Shown in pieces: positions 1 to 10,150 of a stretch of DNA of 36,495 nt (the stretch's first letter is position 1; every line of letters begins with the position of its first letter). The stretch spans positions 1-36,495 of the forward strand of contig JAQTLV010000010.1 of assembly GCA_028714675.1 (NCBI GenBank), read 5' to 3'. The stretch is from Sulfurovaceae bacterium. GTDB taxonomy: Bacteria > Campylobacterota > Campylobacteria > Campylobacterales > Sulfurovaceae. The notes under the pieces were generated by a model that was given only the letters and a program-made list of their open reading frames with translations, was not told the origin of the DNA and made no database searches. The position numbers and the translations under genes are program-made.

Positions 1-55
1 TTCACTCTCACTCACTTAACAAACTTAGTTAAGGTCTCTGTGTTTGTGGACGCGT

Positions 56-84
56 ATTATAGCACCAAAGTTTTTATATGTCAA
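56..84 (-). promoter_or_regulatory. Consensus sigma70 promoter firing out of the left edge
   Basis: On the minus strand, TTGACA (79-84) and TATAAT (56-61) are separated by exactly 17 bp, a perfect match to the housekeeping consensus. Transcription would start near position 48 and run leftwards out of the window. The early transcript can form a small hairpin (CTTAAC/GTTAAG arms, 15-33). Such perfect promoters are usual for stable RNA operons, and the tRNA cluster in this window has the same architecture (28790-28818). An rRNA or tRNA operon just left of the window is therefore inferred, not seen. The rest of 85-266 is AT-rich and holds no recognisable gene. Confidence 0.75.
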
Positions 85-266
85 GTGTTTTTTGGAAAAA
101 AGTGGAGAAATTTGGAGAAAAATTTGTTTTATTTTGTTTTTTAGTTGTGATATATTAATGTATATAGTGTTTTATTTGAAAATAACCAAAATATTAATAT
201 TTCATTTATTTTATTTTTGTATACTTCCTGTTGTTACTAAAGACTATAAATATTAAAAGGATAATA

Positions 267-947
267 ATGGCTTTATATGAAAAAACAAACTATTCAAATG
301 AGGATGCTCTAAGTTCATCTTCTGTTGGATTTATGAAAAAAACTTATCAATTACTAGCTGCTAGTATGGTAGCTGCTGCTGCTGGAGCTTATGCTACTAT
401 GCCATTTGCTGATGTTATATTTCAATATAGATGGGCAATATTTGCATTTGAGCTATTTATGCTCTTTGTTGGCATAAGAATGACTAGAGGCAATCCTGCT
501 CTTAATTTGGCTGCTCTATTTGTGTTCACATTTGCTACGGGTGTTTCTTTGGTACCGTTGCTAGCAATGCTAATAGGTTCTGGGAAAGGTGCTGTTATAG
601 GAAATGCTTTTCTTATGACTTCTGTGCTTTTTGGTGCACTTAGCTTGTTTGCAATAAATAGTAAAAGTGATTTTTCTAGCTGGGGTAAGCCTCTATTTAT
701 TACGCTTATTGTTGTAATATTAGCATCTTTGGTAAATATGTTTATATTAAAAAGTCCCATGATACATATCGTTATCACAGCTGGCGTACTATTGCTTTTT
801 GGTATATTTACTATATATGATACTCAAAATATTGCAAATGGCGCATATGATTCTCCAGTAGATGCTGCATTATCACTATATCTTGACTTTTTAAATATGT
901 TTACATCAATACTTCAACTTTTAGGTATTTTTGGTGGGGATGATTAA
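267..947 (+). CDS. BAX inhibitor-1 / YccA family membrane protein
   Basis: A 226-residue, very hydrophobic protein with about seven membrane segments, the size and layout of the Bax inhibitor-1 (YccA/YbhL) family of inner-membrane proteins, whose eukaryotic members are calcium-leak channels. A short soluble N-terminus contains a conserved-looking GFMKKTYQLLAAS segment leading into the first helix. The C-terminus carries the acidic run typical of the family (FTIYDTQN, then LYLDFLNMF before the last helix). The ATG at 267 is chosen because AAAAGG (255-260) sits 6 nt upstream; the frame extends to 231 but lacks a good ribosome site there. The bacterial role is not well defined. The next gene overlaps its stop by 8 bp, so the two are probably co-transcribed. 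Confidence 0.88.
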   Translation: MALYEKTNYSNEDALSSSSVGFMKKTYQLLAASMVAAAAGAYATMPFADVIFQYRWAIFAFELFMLFVGIRMTRGNPALNLAALFVFTFATGVSLVPLLAMLIGSGKGAVIGNAFLMTSVLFGALSLFAINSKSDFSSWGKPLFITLIVVILASLVNMFILKSPMIHIVITAGVLLLFGIFTIYDTQNIANGAYDSPVDAALSLYLDFLNMFTSILQLLGIFGGDD

Positions 948-1338
948 TAGTAGCGATAAAACTTGGCGTCTTGTTGATGCCAATCTAAATCGCTTAAAAG
1001 AAGGGGTGAGAGTCATAGAAGATATTGCTAGATACTTAAATGATGATACATCTCTCGCTTCAAAACTTAAAGATATCAGACATAAATGCAAAATAGATAA
1101 TTATAGAGATATTATACAATCTAGAGATAGCATAAATGACGTTCTGAAAACTTCAACAATCTCTGAAATGCAAAGAGAAGATATAAACTCTATATTAATA
1201 GCGAACTACAAAAGAACGCAAGAGTCTGCTCGAGTTCTTGAAGAAATTTTCAAAATTTTAAATCCAATATTATCTGATGAATTTAAGAAAATAAGATATG
1301 AATTATACACTCTTGAAAAAGAAAATGTAACTAATTAG
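940..1338 (+). CDS. ThiD2-family protein (stand-alone HMP-P kinase-like)
   Basis: A 132-residue protein containing the signature LVDANLNRLKEGVRVIEDIAR near the N-terminus, followed by LKDIRHKCK and a second helical motif around RTQESARVLEEI. This is the ThiD2 domain, which in many bacteria is fused to the thiamine phosphate synthase ThiE and in some acts as a strictly monofunctional hydroxymethylpyrimidine-phosphate kinase in thiamine synthesis. Here it stands alone. The ATG at 940 is preferred over an in-frame TTG at 931 because it sits after a GGTGGGG run and gives the usual short overlap with the upstream stop codon. It converges with the methyltransferase gene and overlaps it by 8 bp at the 3' ends. 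The family is clear; the exact biochemical role in this organism is inferred. Confidence 0.75.
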   Translation: MINSSDKTWRLVDANLNRLKEGVRVIEDIARYLNDDTSLASKLKDIRHKCKIDNYRDIIQSRDSINDVLKTSTISEMQREDINSILIANYKRTQESARVLEEIFKILNPILSDEFKKIRYELYTLEKENVTN

Positions 1339-2053
1339 AAGCTTTTATGAAAATAACTTCGAACTCTAAATAATCAATATTGTATTCATTTATTAATTTT
1401 CTTGTTTGTGGAATACTTAATCTCTTTTCTCCGCCACTAACGCCACTCTTCTTTATATAACCAAACATCTCTTTTTTTGAATCAAAAAACAGTTTATATG
1501 TTATGACCTCATAATTAATGTTGCTATAAAATTTATCAAAACTTCTCTTTATGGTATCGATACTATGAATTGGGGATGAGATACCTGCTATTTTATGAAG
1601 TGTCTTAAATGTATTGCTAGAAAATAATGCTCCATGGAAACTATCACATATTTTTACTAGATTTGATAGTGTAAAATCCAAATCTTTTGCCCATTGAAGT
1701 GCAGAGGATGAAACAATAATATCACTTTTTATATCAATAATATTTTCAAAACTTGCCATAGAATTAAAATCAAAACAGTACTTGATAACTTTTTCATTCT
1801 CAGGATGAGAAGATAGCATACTATCTGAGCCATCAAGGGCATAAAAAAAATCGAATTTCAAATTTTCTTCTGATAAAAATCTATATATTGCTCCTGTGCC
1901 ACATCCAACATCAACTATAGTTTTAAAATATTTTTTTTGCAATTCTAAAACTATTTTTTTTGCAATTCTTGTCTGAATTATGCTATATGAATCATACTCT
2001 TTTGAAAAACGAGAAAATTCTTTAATAATATTTTTTGATCTATTTTTACTCAT
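1331..2053 (-). CDS. Class I SAM-dependent methyltransferase, BioC-like
   Basis: A 240-residue protein with a Rossmann methyltransferase core. Motif I is DVGCGTG at residues 48-54, followed by an acidic motif-II region (ALDGSDSML) and a DIIVSSSALQW segment. The N-terminal RFSKEYDSYSIIQ stretch and the SSALQW signature resemble BioC, the malonyl-ACP O-methyltransferase that primes pimelate synthesis for biotin. Other parts, such as the GVSGGEKRLSIPQ region before the C-terminus, also fit BioC relatives. No other biotin gene is in the window, so the substrate assignment is provisional. It overlaps the ThiD2 gene tail to tail and is divergent from secG. Confidence 0.65.
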   Translation of the reverse strand: MSKNRSKNIIKEFSRFSKEYDSYSIIQTRIAKKIVLELQKKYFKTIVDVGCGTGAIYRFLSEENLKFDFFYALDGSDSMLSSHPENEKVIKYCFDFNSMASFENIIDIKSDIIVSSSALQWAKDLDFTLSNLVKICDSFHGALFSSNTFKTLHKIAGISSPIHSIDTIKRSFDKFYSNINYEVITYKLFFDSKKEMFGYIKKSGVSGGEKRLSIPQTRKLINEYNIDYLEFEVIFIKASN

Positions 2054-2141
2054 AAAGGTAGTTACTTTTGCTTTTCATCTGCTTTTCAATGTTTTTTTGA
2101 TAGAATTTGCAAAATTATACCCAAATTATGATTGGACTAAA

Positions 2142-2471
2142 ATGACATCAACATTATTTATTTTACAAATTGGACTTGCTATTGCAATTACAATACTAGT
2201 ATTGCTTCAAAAAAGCTCTAGTATCGGACTTGGTGCTTACAGCGGAAGTAACGAATCTCTGTTCGGCGCAAAAGGGCCTATGGGATTTTTAGCAAAAGTT
2301 ACCTTTGTGCTTGGTTTTTTATTCATTGTAAATACTCTAGCTCTTGCATATTTATATACAAAAGAGAGTAACCGCTCAGTAGCTGATGACCTAGCAACTC
2401 AAACAAATACAACCATTCCAACTTCAGCACCACAAACACCAATTGCACCTATTGCACCAACTGGTAAATAA
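2142..2471 (+). CDS. secG: SecG, preprotein translocase subunit
   Basis: A 109-residue protein with two membrane helices. The first (residues about 3-20) is followed by the conserved SecG loop with LLQKSSSIGLGAYSGS and LFGAKGPMGFLAK, and then the second helix. SecG binds SecYE in the inner membrane and helps SecA-driven export. The C-terminal tail is rich in Thr, Pro and Ala. The frame is open back to 1980, but the ATG at 2142 gives the normal SecG start; the GGA at 2134 is only a weak ribosome site. In Campylobacter jejuni secG is followed by frr and pyrE. Here it is followed by the convergent end of the glycan operon, so that synteny is broken. Confidence 0.9.
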   Translation: MTSTLFILQIGLAIAITILVLLQKSSSIGLGAYSGSNESLFGAKGPMGFLAKVTFVLGFLFIVNTLALAYLYTKESNRSVADDLATQTNTTIPTSAPQTPIAPIAPTGK

Positions 2472-2490
2472 TAGGAGGTTTCACCTTCTA
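2472..2490. terminator. Short hairpin between convergent secG and pglE
   Basis: An 8-bp stem with one G-T pair (2472-2479 with 2483-2490) and a 3-nt loop lies between the convergent stops of secG and the pglE-like gene. It lacks a clear T-tract on either side, so it is only a possible bidirectional terminator. Its left arm reads AGGAGG and could be mistaken for a ribosome binding site. Confidence 0.3.
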
Positions 2491-2504
2491 TGTTGCTATA
2501 CCCA

Positions 2505-4193
<1,689 letters not shown>

Positions 4194-4201
<8 letters not shown>

Positions 4202-4790
4202 TTGTTTCTCCAAATTTTTCAACAGTTACACTATTTTTTGAGCTTATGTCGCTTCTTTTGATAACTTTCAATAAAGTTAACCAAAGTATCTTTATATCAA
4301 GCAAAAAAGATTGATTATCTACATACCAAATATCATAATCAAACTTTTGCTCCCAGCTAATCGCATTTCTGCCATTTACTTGAGCCCATCCAGTAATTCC
4401 TGGTAGTACATCATGCCTTTTTTTCTGTTTATCGTTATATAAAGGCAAATATTCTACAAGCAATGGTCTAGGTCCAACAAAACTCATATCGCCCTTTATC
4501 ACATTAAAAAGTTGTGGTAGCTCATCAATACTAGTGCTTCTTATGAATTTACCAATGCCGTGTAGCCTTTGCAAATCAGGCAAAAGTTCTCCATTTCCAT
4601 CCATATCATTAGTCATGGTGCGAAATTTGTATATACCAAATATTTTCTCTTTGTACCCAGGGCGAAATTGTGAAAAAAATATAGGCCTACCCATAGTAAT
4701 TAAAATCAAAAAACTTATTATAATAAAAATTGGCAGAAAGAGAAGTATCAAAAATAGTGCCAAAGTAAAATCAAATAATCTTTTTATCAT
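4194..4790 (-). CDS. pglC: PglC-like initiating phosphoglycosyl transferase
   Basis: A 198-residue monotopic phosphoglycosyl transferase of the small PglC type. The N-terminal hydrophobic re-entrant segment (about residues 8-32) is followed by GRPIFFSQ, the KFRTM motif, and the catalytic Asp-Glu pair D89-E90 in [14 protein letters not shown] and [13 protein letters not shown] complete the active site. The enzyme transfers a sugar-1-phosphate, in Campylobacter diacetylbacillosamine phosphate, to undecaprenyl phosphate on the inner membrane and so starts glycan assembly. It is overlapped by the preceding glycosyltransferase (20 bp) and overlaps pglD (8 bp), so the genes are translationally linked. 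The family is certain; the donor is inferred from the neighbouring pglD and pglE. Confidence 0.88.
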
Positions 4791-5988
4791 TTAATGCCTC
4801 TTTTAATACAGCTTCGAGTTTATTACAAAGCACTTTTATAGAAAAATTTTTATTCATATAATCATATCCGTTTTTACCTAGAATTTCTAATTCATCTAAA
4901 GGCATTTGTGATATTTTTTCTATCAAATCTGCTATTTTATCTATATTTTTATTTTGAACAACAAAACCACACTGTGCAATATTTACTATATTTTCATCTA
5001 TATCACTTACGAATAATATAGGCTTTGCCACACTCATATAATCAAATATTTTATTCATACTCATGCCGTACTTATAAAGAGGTAAATTTTTTAATCCCAC
5101 ATATAGCAATGAAGCGCTATGCAAATAATCATAAACTTCATTTTTTGGCAAAGGGTCTAAAAATGTTATACTTTTTAGCCCTATTTTACATGTTTTTGAT
5201 ATCAACTCTTTCTTCATCGCACCATTTCCAATTATTGTAAAATGTATATTGTTGTTATCTTTTAAGACATTTGCAACATCAACTAAAATATCTAAATCAT
5301 TTGCTATCCCAACAGATCCAGCATAGACTATGTTAAACTTTTTACTATCTAGTTTATTGACATAATTTTGACTACTAGAATTTGCTCCATTTGATATCCA
5401 AATAATCTTTTCTTTTTTAATGCCTAGCTTTTCTATATACTGATTTGCTTTCGGCAAAAGTACGATAACCTTGTCTGCTTTTTTATATAAAAACTTCTCT
5501 AAATATCCAAGCAACATTATAAATGGATGCCATCTTGATATGCCCATATCAATAAGAGTTTGAGGCCACAAATCTCTTACTTCCATAATAAAAGGTACTT
5601 TGTACTTTGTAGAAAGCCTATATGCAGAATAAACAGCAAAAAGATGAACCGAAGATCCTATGATAATATCTGGTTTTACAAGATTTAGTTTTGGAATAGT
5701 AGAATTTACACTAAACATGAAACCAAGCATATTTTTAACTCTTTTGATGCCATTGCCTATGTAAGCAGGAGTTTTTATCCATATCCACTCAATACCATCA
5801 ATATTTTCTTTTAAATAGTTATTTTCTCTATAATCTTTTAATTCTTCATATGTTGAATAATGTATACTTGCGCTAATTATTGTTACCTTGTATCCTCTAG
5901 ATATAAGCTCTATAGCAAAATCATAGTGCCTAGTTCCTCCACTCATCTTTGGAGTTAGTGCATGATGATTTATTATCCATATATTCAC
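4771..5988 (-). CDS. GT4 glycosyltransferase, WbuB-like
   Basis: A 405-residue GT-B fold glycosyltransferase. The N-terminal domain begins [20 protein letters not shown], with the glycine-rich acceptor loop, and continues to the [15 protein letters not shown] motif characteristic of WbuB-like enzymes. The C-terminal GT4 donor domain begins near [16 protein letters not shown] and contains the [14 protein letters not shown] segment with the donor-binding region. It probably adds one sugar to the lipid-linked glycan on the cytoplasmic face. It starts with GTG at 5988, supported by GAGGAG 8 nt upstream, and overlaps the previous stop by 4 bp. Donor and acceptor cannot be read from the sequence. 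Confidence 0.8.
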   Translation of the reverse strand: MNIWIINHHALTPKMSGGTRHYDFAIELISRGYKVTIISASIHYSTYEELKDYRENNYLKENIDGIEWIWIKTPAYIGNGIKRVKNMLGFMFSVNSTIPKLNLVKPDIIIGSSVHLFAVYSAYRLSTKYKVPFIMEVRDLWPQTLIDMGISRWHPFIMLLGYLEKFLYKKADKVIVLLPKANQYIEKLGIKKEKIIWISNGANSSSQNYVNKLDSKKFNIVYAGSVGIANDLDILVDVANVLKDNNNIHFTIIGNGAMKKELISKTCKIGLKSITFLDPLPKNEVYDYLHSASLLYVGLKNLPLYKYGMSMNKIFDYMSVAKPILFVSDIDENIVNIAQCGFVVQNKNIDKIADLIEKISQMPLDELEILGKNGYDYMNKNFSIKVLCNKLEAVLKEALNDKKII

Positions 5989-7103
5989 TTAATAAGCTCC
6001 TCGTACACTTTAAAAAGTTTTGCTTCTTCTAATTTCCAATTATACTTTTCAATAACTGCCTTTTTACCATTTTCGCCCATAATTTTAGCTTCAATTGGAT
6101 GCGTCATAATATATTCTATAGCATCTGCTATTTCTTTTGGATTTAATGGATCTACGCATATTCCACAATTGTATTTTTCTACAACATCCTTGTATAATTT
6201 AAAATTTGATGTAACAACTGGAAGCTCAAGTGCCATATATTCAAAAACTTTTGTAGAATAAGAACTTTTGTAATTACCTATGGGTTTCAATATACTTAAA
6301 CCAACTTTTGCTTTCTTTGAATACTCTAAGCCTTCATAAAGAGGCATTCTTCCATATAGTTTTATATTATTTTCTATTTTATCAAAATTAATTGAATCGA
6401 TTAAATCTTTTGAATATGGACCAATAAAATGCATAAAAAAATCAGTAGATCTACTTTTGAGCAATTTTAAAGCCTCAACTGTCACTTTAAAGCCTCTATC
6501 ATTGCTAATTCCACCTATATAAAATATCTCATTTTTGTTTCTTTCTTTTGATACAAATTGCTCTAATGGTTGCAAATCTGGCATATTTAATATTATTTCA
6601 ATTTTATTATTTAATTCTTTATAATAACTTTCATATGAATACTCCGCCAAAACTAACACATCAAAATTTTTTAATGATTTAACTTCATACATTCGATATA
6701 TTTTAGAAATTAATTTTCTTAACATTTTGTGTATATAAACTTTGTCTAAAATCTGCAATGAAACATTCTCGTGAACATCAAAAATAACTTTTTTGCCAAG
6801 TTTTTTTAGCTTTAGTCCTATAAAAATGAGTTCTGGATCATGAATATGATAAATATCGCTATTTAGCTCGAGTGCTTTTTTGTAAACATTTTTGGTAGTT
6901 TTTAATATTCTATTCAATCTTCCATTTTTTTTGCAAACATCAAAAATTTTTACATCATTTTTTACCTCATCGCCTTTATCATCAGCTACAACCAAACTTA
7001 CTTCATAGTTTTTATTCGCAGCCAAAGAACTACACATTTTGATAAATATGCGAGTATCATATCTAGGATGTGCGGAGGTGAGATGTGTTATTTTAGTTTT
7101 CAT
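5985..7103 (-). CDS. GT4 glycosyltransferase
   Basis: A 372-residue GT-B glycosyltransferase. The N-terminal half has the HLTSAHPRYDTRIFIKMC opening and a DIYHIHDPELIFIG segment followed by VIFDVHE, typical of GT4 enzymes of surface-polysaccharide loci. The C-terminal donor domain contains YIGGISNDRGF and YSTKVFEYMALELPVV, the second holding the conserved glutamate. The start at 7103 overlaps the acetyltransferase stop by 11 bp; an earlier in-frame start lies inside that gene. A truncated copy of its first 48 codons lies at 7764-7910, so this gene start has been duplicated. The sugar transferred is unknown. Confidence 0.78.
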   Translation of the reverse strand: MKTKITHLTSAHPRYDTRIFIKMCSSLAANKNYEVSLVVADDKGDEVKNDVKIFDVCKKNGRLNRILKTTKNVYKKALELNSDIYHIHDPELIFIGLKLKKLGKKVIFDVHENVSLQILDKVYIHKMLRKLISKIYRMYEVKSLKNFDVLVLAEYSYESYYKELNNKIEIILNMPDLQPLEQFVSKERNKNEIFYIGGISNDRGFKVTVEALKLLKSRSTDFFMHFIGPYSKDLIDSINFDKIENNIKLYGRMPLYEGLEYSKKAKVGLSILKPIGNYKSSYSTKVFEYMALELPVVTSNFKLYKDVVEKYNCGICVDPLNPKEIADAIEYIMTHPIEAKIMGENGKKAVIEKYNWKLEEAKLFKVYEELIK

Positions 7104-7767
7104 TATTAACATACTTTTTAATACTATTTTCAAATTCAATTTTTTTGTTAAAAAATTCTTTATTTTGACTTATTTTTATTTCATCCCAATTCCACCATTT
7201 TAATTCTTCAAGCTCACTTATTATTTGATTGGTAAATCTTTTTTTAATTATTGTTGCAGGATTTCCTGCAACAATTGAATATGCTGGAATGCTTTTAGTG
7301 ACAACGCTTCCTGCTCCAATGATACTGCCTCTACCAATTTTTACACCTGACAATATAACAGAATTTGAACCAATCCAAACATCATCCTCTATAATAATAT
7401 CTCCTTTCGAAAAAATATCATTGTTGGGCTTTCCTTCGAAAAAATAATTATTCATATAGAATGTAGAAACTCTGTCATACTTGTGATAATACTCTTGTAT
7501 TACAACACCAGATGCTATAGAACAAAAAGATCCTATTTTAATCGTATTGACTTGAGCGACTACTCTTGTTGATGGTCCATTAATTACCGTAAATCTACCA
7601 ACACTAACATTACCATAACAGATAACTCCACCCAAAAATTTACTTTTGTATGTGCTTTTGATAACTTTATATGATACAGTTGAGTTTTTATCTACTGTTA
7701 CTTTCCTCTTTAAAGAATAAAAAATAACTAAAATATGTTTGATAATCTTCTTTATAAATACAATCAT
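7093..7767 (-). CDS. CatB-related hexapeptide O-acetyltransferase
   Basis: A 224-residue acyltransferase with a hydrophobic N-terminus (about residues 4-18) and a left-handed beta-helix of hexapeptide repeats. The helix includes IGSFCSIASGVVIQ and the strongly conserved DVWIGSNSVILSGVKIGRGSIIGAGSVV region, ending at SIVAGNPATIIKKRF. This is the xenobiotic/CatB-like O-acetyltransferase type common in capsule and O-antigen loci. It probably acetylates a sugar hydroxyl. Its ATG overlaps the TGA of the short pseudogene upstream by 4 bp, and its end overlaps the next glycosyltransferase. It therefore sits exactly between a full and a truncated copy of the same glycosyltransferase start, which suggests it arrived or was shuffled by recombination. 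Confidence 0.8.
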   Translation of the reverse strand: MIVFIKKIIKHILVIFYSLKRKVTVDKNSTVSYKVIKSTYKSKFLGGVICYGNVSVGRFTVINGPSTRVVAQVNTIKIGSFCSIASGVVIQEYYHKYDRVSTFYMNNYFFEGKPNNDIFSKGDIIIEDDVWIGSNSVILSGVKIGRGSIIGAGSVVTKSIPAYSIVAGNPATIIKKRFTNQIISELEELKWWNWDEIKISQNKEFFNKKIEFENSIKKYVNNEN

Positions 7768-7910
7768 TTTTTTACCTCATCGCCTTTGCTGTCGGCTACA
7801 ACCAAACTTGCTTCATGGTTTTTATTTGCAACCAGAGAACTGCATATTTTAAATATACGAGTATCATATTTTGGATGAGCAGATGTCAAATGGGTTATCT
7901 TGATGCTCAT
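7764..7910 (-). pseudogene. Truncated duplicate of a glycosyltransferase N-terminus
   Basis: A 48-codon reading frame opening MSIKITHLTSAHPKYDTRIF and running to LVVADSKGDEVKK before a TGA. It matches the first about 48 residues of the glycosyltransferase at 5985-7103, with one codon deleted (the full copy has FIKMC where this has FKIC). By hand count about 114 of 140 aligned nucleotides are identical. AGAGG lies upstream, so it may still be translated, and its stop overlaps the acetyltransferase ATG. Everything after residue 48 is missing, so it cannot be an active transferase. It is best read as the scar of a duplication or replacement event. Confidence 0.8.
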
Positions 7911-7992
7911 TTTAATACCTCTATTCAAGTTACTGTTCATTTTAATTATAATATATCCTAAATATTATAGTAACTATAAAAAGTTTAGAAGT
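7911..7992 (-). promoter_or_regulatory. AT-rich gap with possible internal promoter
   Basis: The largest gap inside the otherwise overlapping glycan operon. On the minus strand a TATAAT lies at 7945-7950, but the hexamer 17 bp upstream is poor. It could be a secondary promoter for the downstream half of the operon or a scar of the rearrangement that left the adjacent pseudogene. The evidence is weak. Confidence 0.25.
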
Positions 7993-9114
7993 TTATTTAG
8001 CATACTTCAACACTTTTTCAATTATGTACAAAATTGCCTCATCAGTAAGACTTGGATATATTGGAAGAGATAAAGACTTCTCAAACAATTCATTTGCTAC
8101 TTTAAAATCTTCATCTTTATATCCAAATTTATCTTTATAATAAGGATGTTTATGGACTGGTATAAAATGCACAGAAGCCCCTATGCCATTTTCTTTTAGT
8201 TTATTATACAGTTCATCTCTATTGTTTACTTTTATCACATATAGATGCCAACTAGTTTCTCTGTCATTTTTAACACTTGGCAATATTATATTTGAGTTTT
8301 TAAATCCTTCATTATACTTTTTGGCTACCCTTGCTCTTTGTTCGCACATCCAATCAACTTTCTTTAGTTGTTCAATTCCAAGTGATGCATTAATGTCGGT
8401 AGTGTTATATTTATTACCATTGTCAACTACTTCATAATACCAACCGCCCCCACTATATCTGTCCCAAACATCCCTGCTTATTCCATGAAGTCTATTAATT
8501 TTCATAGATTTTGCATATTCATCATTGCGTGTAGTTGCCATGCCGCCTTCCCCAGTAGAAAGTGTTTTTGTAGCATAAAAGCTAAAGCAAGTTATATCTG
8601 TACCATCTAGCTTTCCCACAAGAGTCCCCTTATATTCCGATGGCAATGCATGGGCTGCATCTTCTATTACTTTTAAATTGTATTTCTTGGCTATAGTATA
8701 TATTTCATCCATATCACATGGCTGTCCTGCAAAATGAACTGGGATTATAGCCTTTGTTTTGGGTGTGATTAGCTCTTCTATTTTGGTTACATCAATATTG
8801 TGGGTATTTGTTTCTATATCGCAAAGTATTGGAATAGCATCGAAATATGTAACTACTTCGGCGGTAGCTATAAACGTCATTGTTGGTAATATTACTTCAT
8901 CCCCTCTCTTTAGTCCTATAGCTTTTAATGCCAAATGGAGTGCCGCTGTTGCACTATTCATGCTAACTGCGTTGGATGAGCCAACATATTCATTAAATTT
9001 TTGCTCAAATTCTATAGTTTTTGGTCCCATTGTTAGCCATCCAGACCTTATTGATTCTACCACAGCATTAATCTCATCTTCTGTTGTATATGTTTTATGA
9101 AATGGTATGTTCAT
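7993..9114 (-). CDS. DegT/DnrJ/EryC1/StrS aminotransferase, ArnB/PseC-like
   Basis: A 373-residue PLP-dependent sugar aminotransferase. The IPFHKTYTTEDEINAVVESI opening and SGWLTMGPKTIEFE motif match ArnB/PseC/VioA-type enzymes. MNSATAALHLAL binds the phosphate, VIEDAAHALPSEYKG is the aspartate motif, and the Schiff-base lysine is K183 in YATKTLSTGEGG. It should aminate a 4-keto-6-deoxy or 4-keto sugar nucleotide; the dehydratase or oxidase making that substrate is not in the window. The ATG at 9114 has GGGG 7 nt upstream and overlaps the end of the previous glycosyltransferase by 20 bp. It is the second of three family members in this operon, and a central block (TPKTKAIIPV, GQPCDMDEI) is shared with the WbpE-like one. 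Confidence 0.83.
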   Translation of the reverse strand: MNIPFHKTYTTEDEINAVVESIRSGWLTMGPKTIEFEQKFNEYVGSSNAVSMNSATAALHLALKAIGLKRGDEVILPTMTFIATAEVVTYFDAIPILCDIETNTHNIDVTKIEELITPKTKAIIPVHFAGQPCDMDEIYTIAKKYNLKVIEDAAHALPSEYKGTLVGKLDGTDITCFSFYATKTLSTGEGGMATTRNDEYAKSMKINRLHGISRDVWDRYSGGGWYYEVVDNGNKYNTTDINASLGIEQLKKVDWMCEQRARVAKKYNEGFKNSNIILPSVKNDRETSWHLYVIKVNNRDELYNKLKENGIGASVHFIPVHKHPYYKDKFGYKDEDFKVANELFEKSLSLPIYPSLTDEAILYIIEKVLKYAK

Positions 9115-10150
9115 TATTGTTCCCCTTTTTTTCAACAAGATTATTATAGATAGCTATAAACTTTCTTTTATTGTATTGTTTTGAATATTCTTTTTTTCTA
9201 ATATTGTTAACATCTCTTAAAAGTTTAATATCTATGTTTTGATATTTCTCCAAGCATATATTGTCCAAATTTGGCTCAATAAATCCGTTAACTTTGTCTA
9301 AAACATGTTCACGGTTTGCAGGAAGGTTTGATAAAAAACATATGCAATTATTTGAAATAGCTTCGAGCAAACTTATAGATGTTGCATCACTAGATGGAAT
9401 AGATATATAAATTTTAGCCTTTTGGTACATATCATTATTTATATTAGAATCAACCCATCCTATAAAATTAATGTTCTCTTCGATGTGCAAATCTCTAGCT
9501 AATTTCTTTAATTTCTCGGTATTGTCTCCAGTAGCGCCTATAACCAATCTCCAGTCTTTATTTTTAGTAACAAATTTATTAAAAGCATAGATAATTTTTT
9601 CAATATTATATAAAGATTTATGAAGTCTATTGGAATATATAATGTTTTCTTTTTGGGACCAATCTGTCTCTTTTAACTCTATACCAAAATTTGCAACTTT
9701 AATATCTGCATTAGGATTATATGTTTTAATTTCATTTGCCATATAAAAAGAATCTGATGTTACAATATCCACATATTTTAATACAAATTCCAACATTTTT
9801 TTAAAAATAATATTTCTTTTTGGATTGATGAGAATATCGCTGCCCCAAGCAGTTAGTACTTTTGGAATTTTTATATTTTTCAATCCCAACAAAGAAACAA
9901 AAGCATAGCTATTGGCTTGATGAATATGGATTATAGATGGTTCAAACTCTTTTGCTATATTTTTTATTTTATTGGCTGAAAAAAATATTTTTACCCCCAA
10001 ACTAAAATCAATTTCTATTGTATTGATGTTGTATTCATCATTTCTTTTGTTTGTTAAAAGTAGTATGTCATCAAAATAATCTTGTATTAATGATATATAA
10101 TTGTATATATGGACAGTACCACTTCCTATTATTAAAAGCTTCTTATTCAT
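9095..10150 (-). CDS. GT4 glycosyltransferase
   Basis: A 351-residue GT-B glycosyltransferase. The N-terminal domain starts KKLLIIGSGTVHIYNYISLI and includes SIIHIHQANSYAF and LTAWGSDILINPKR, a pattern seen in glycosyltransferases of surface glycan loci. The donor domain contains NFIGWVDSNINN and a variant of the donor-binding motif, SIPSSDATSISLLEAISN, with the conserved glutamate of the E-x7-E region. The ATG at 10150 is chosen because GGTGGA lies just upstream; an ATG at 10162 has no better site. It overlaps the preceding acyltransferase by 8 bp. The donor is unknown. Confidence 0.78.
   Translation of the reverse strand: MNKKLLIIGSGTVHIYNYISLIQDYFDDILLLTNKRNDEYNINTIEIDFSLGVKIFFSANKIKNIAKEFEPSIIHIHQANSYAFVSLLGLKNIKIPKVLTAWGSDILINPKRNIIFKKMLEFVLKYVDIVTSDSFYMANEIKTYNPNADIKVANFGIELKETDWSQKENIIYSNRLHKSLYNIEKIIYAFNKFVTKNKDWRLVIGATGDNTEKLKKLARDLHIEENINFIGWVDSNINNDMYQKAKIYISIPSSDATSISLLEAISNNCICFLSNLPANREHVLDKVNGFIEPNLDNICLEKYQNIDIKLLRDVNNIRKKEYSKQYNKRKFIAIYNNLVEKKGNNNEHTIS

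Noticed and set aside
44-256. 70-codon plus-strand open frame at the left edge
   Set aside because: Very rich in Phe, Ile and Tyr from AT-rich DNA, no ribosome site, and it runs antisense through a consensus promoter. Not a credible gene.
7764-7910. 48-codon ORF considered as a functional small gene
   Set aside because: It matches only the first part of a full-length glycosyltransferase in the same operon, so a truncated duplicate is more likely, although translation cannot be excluded.
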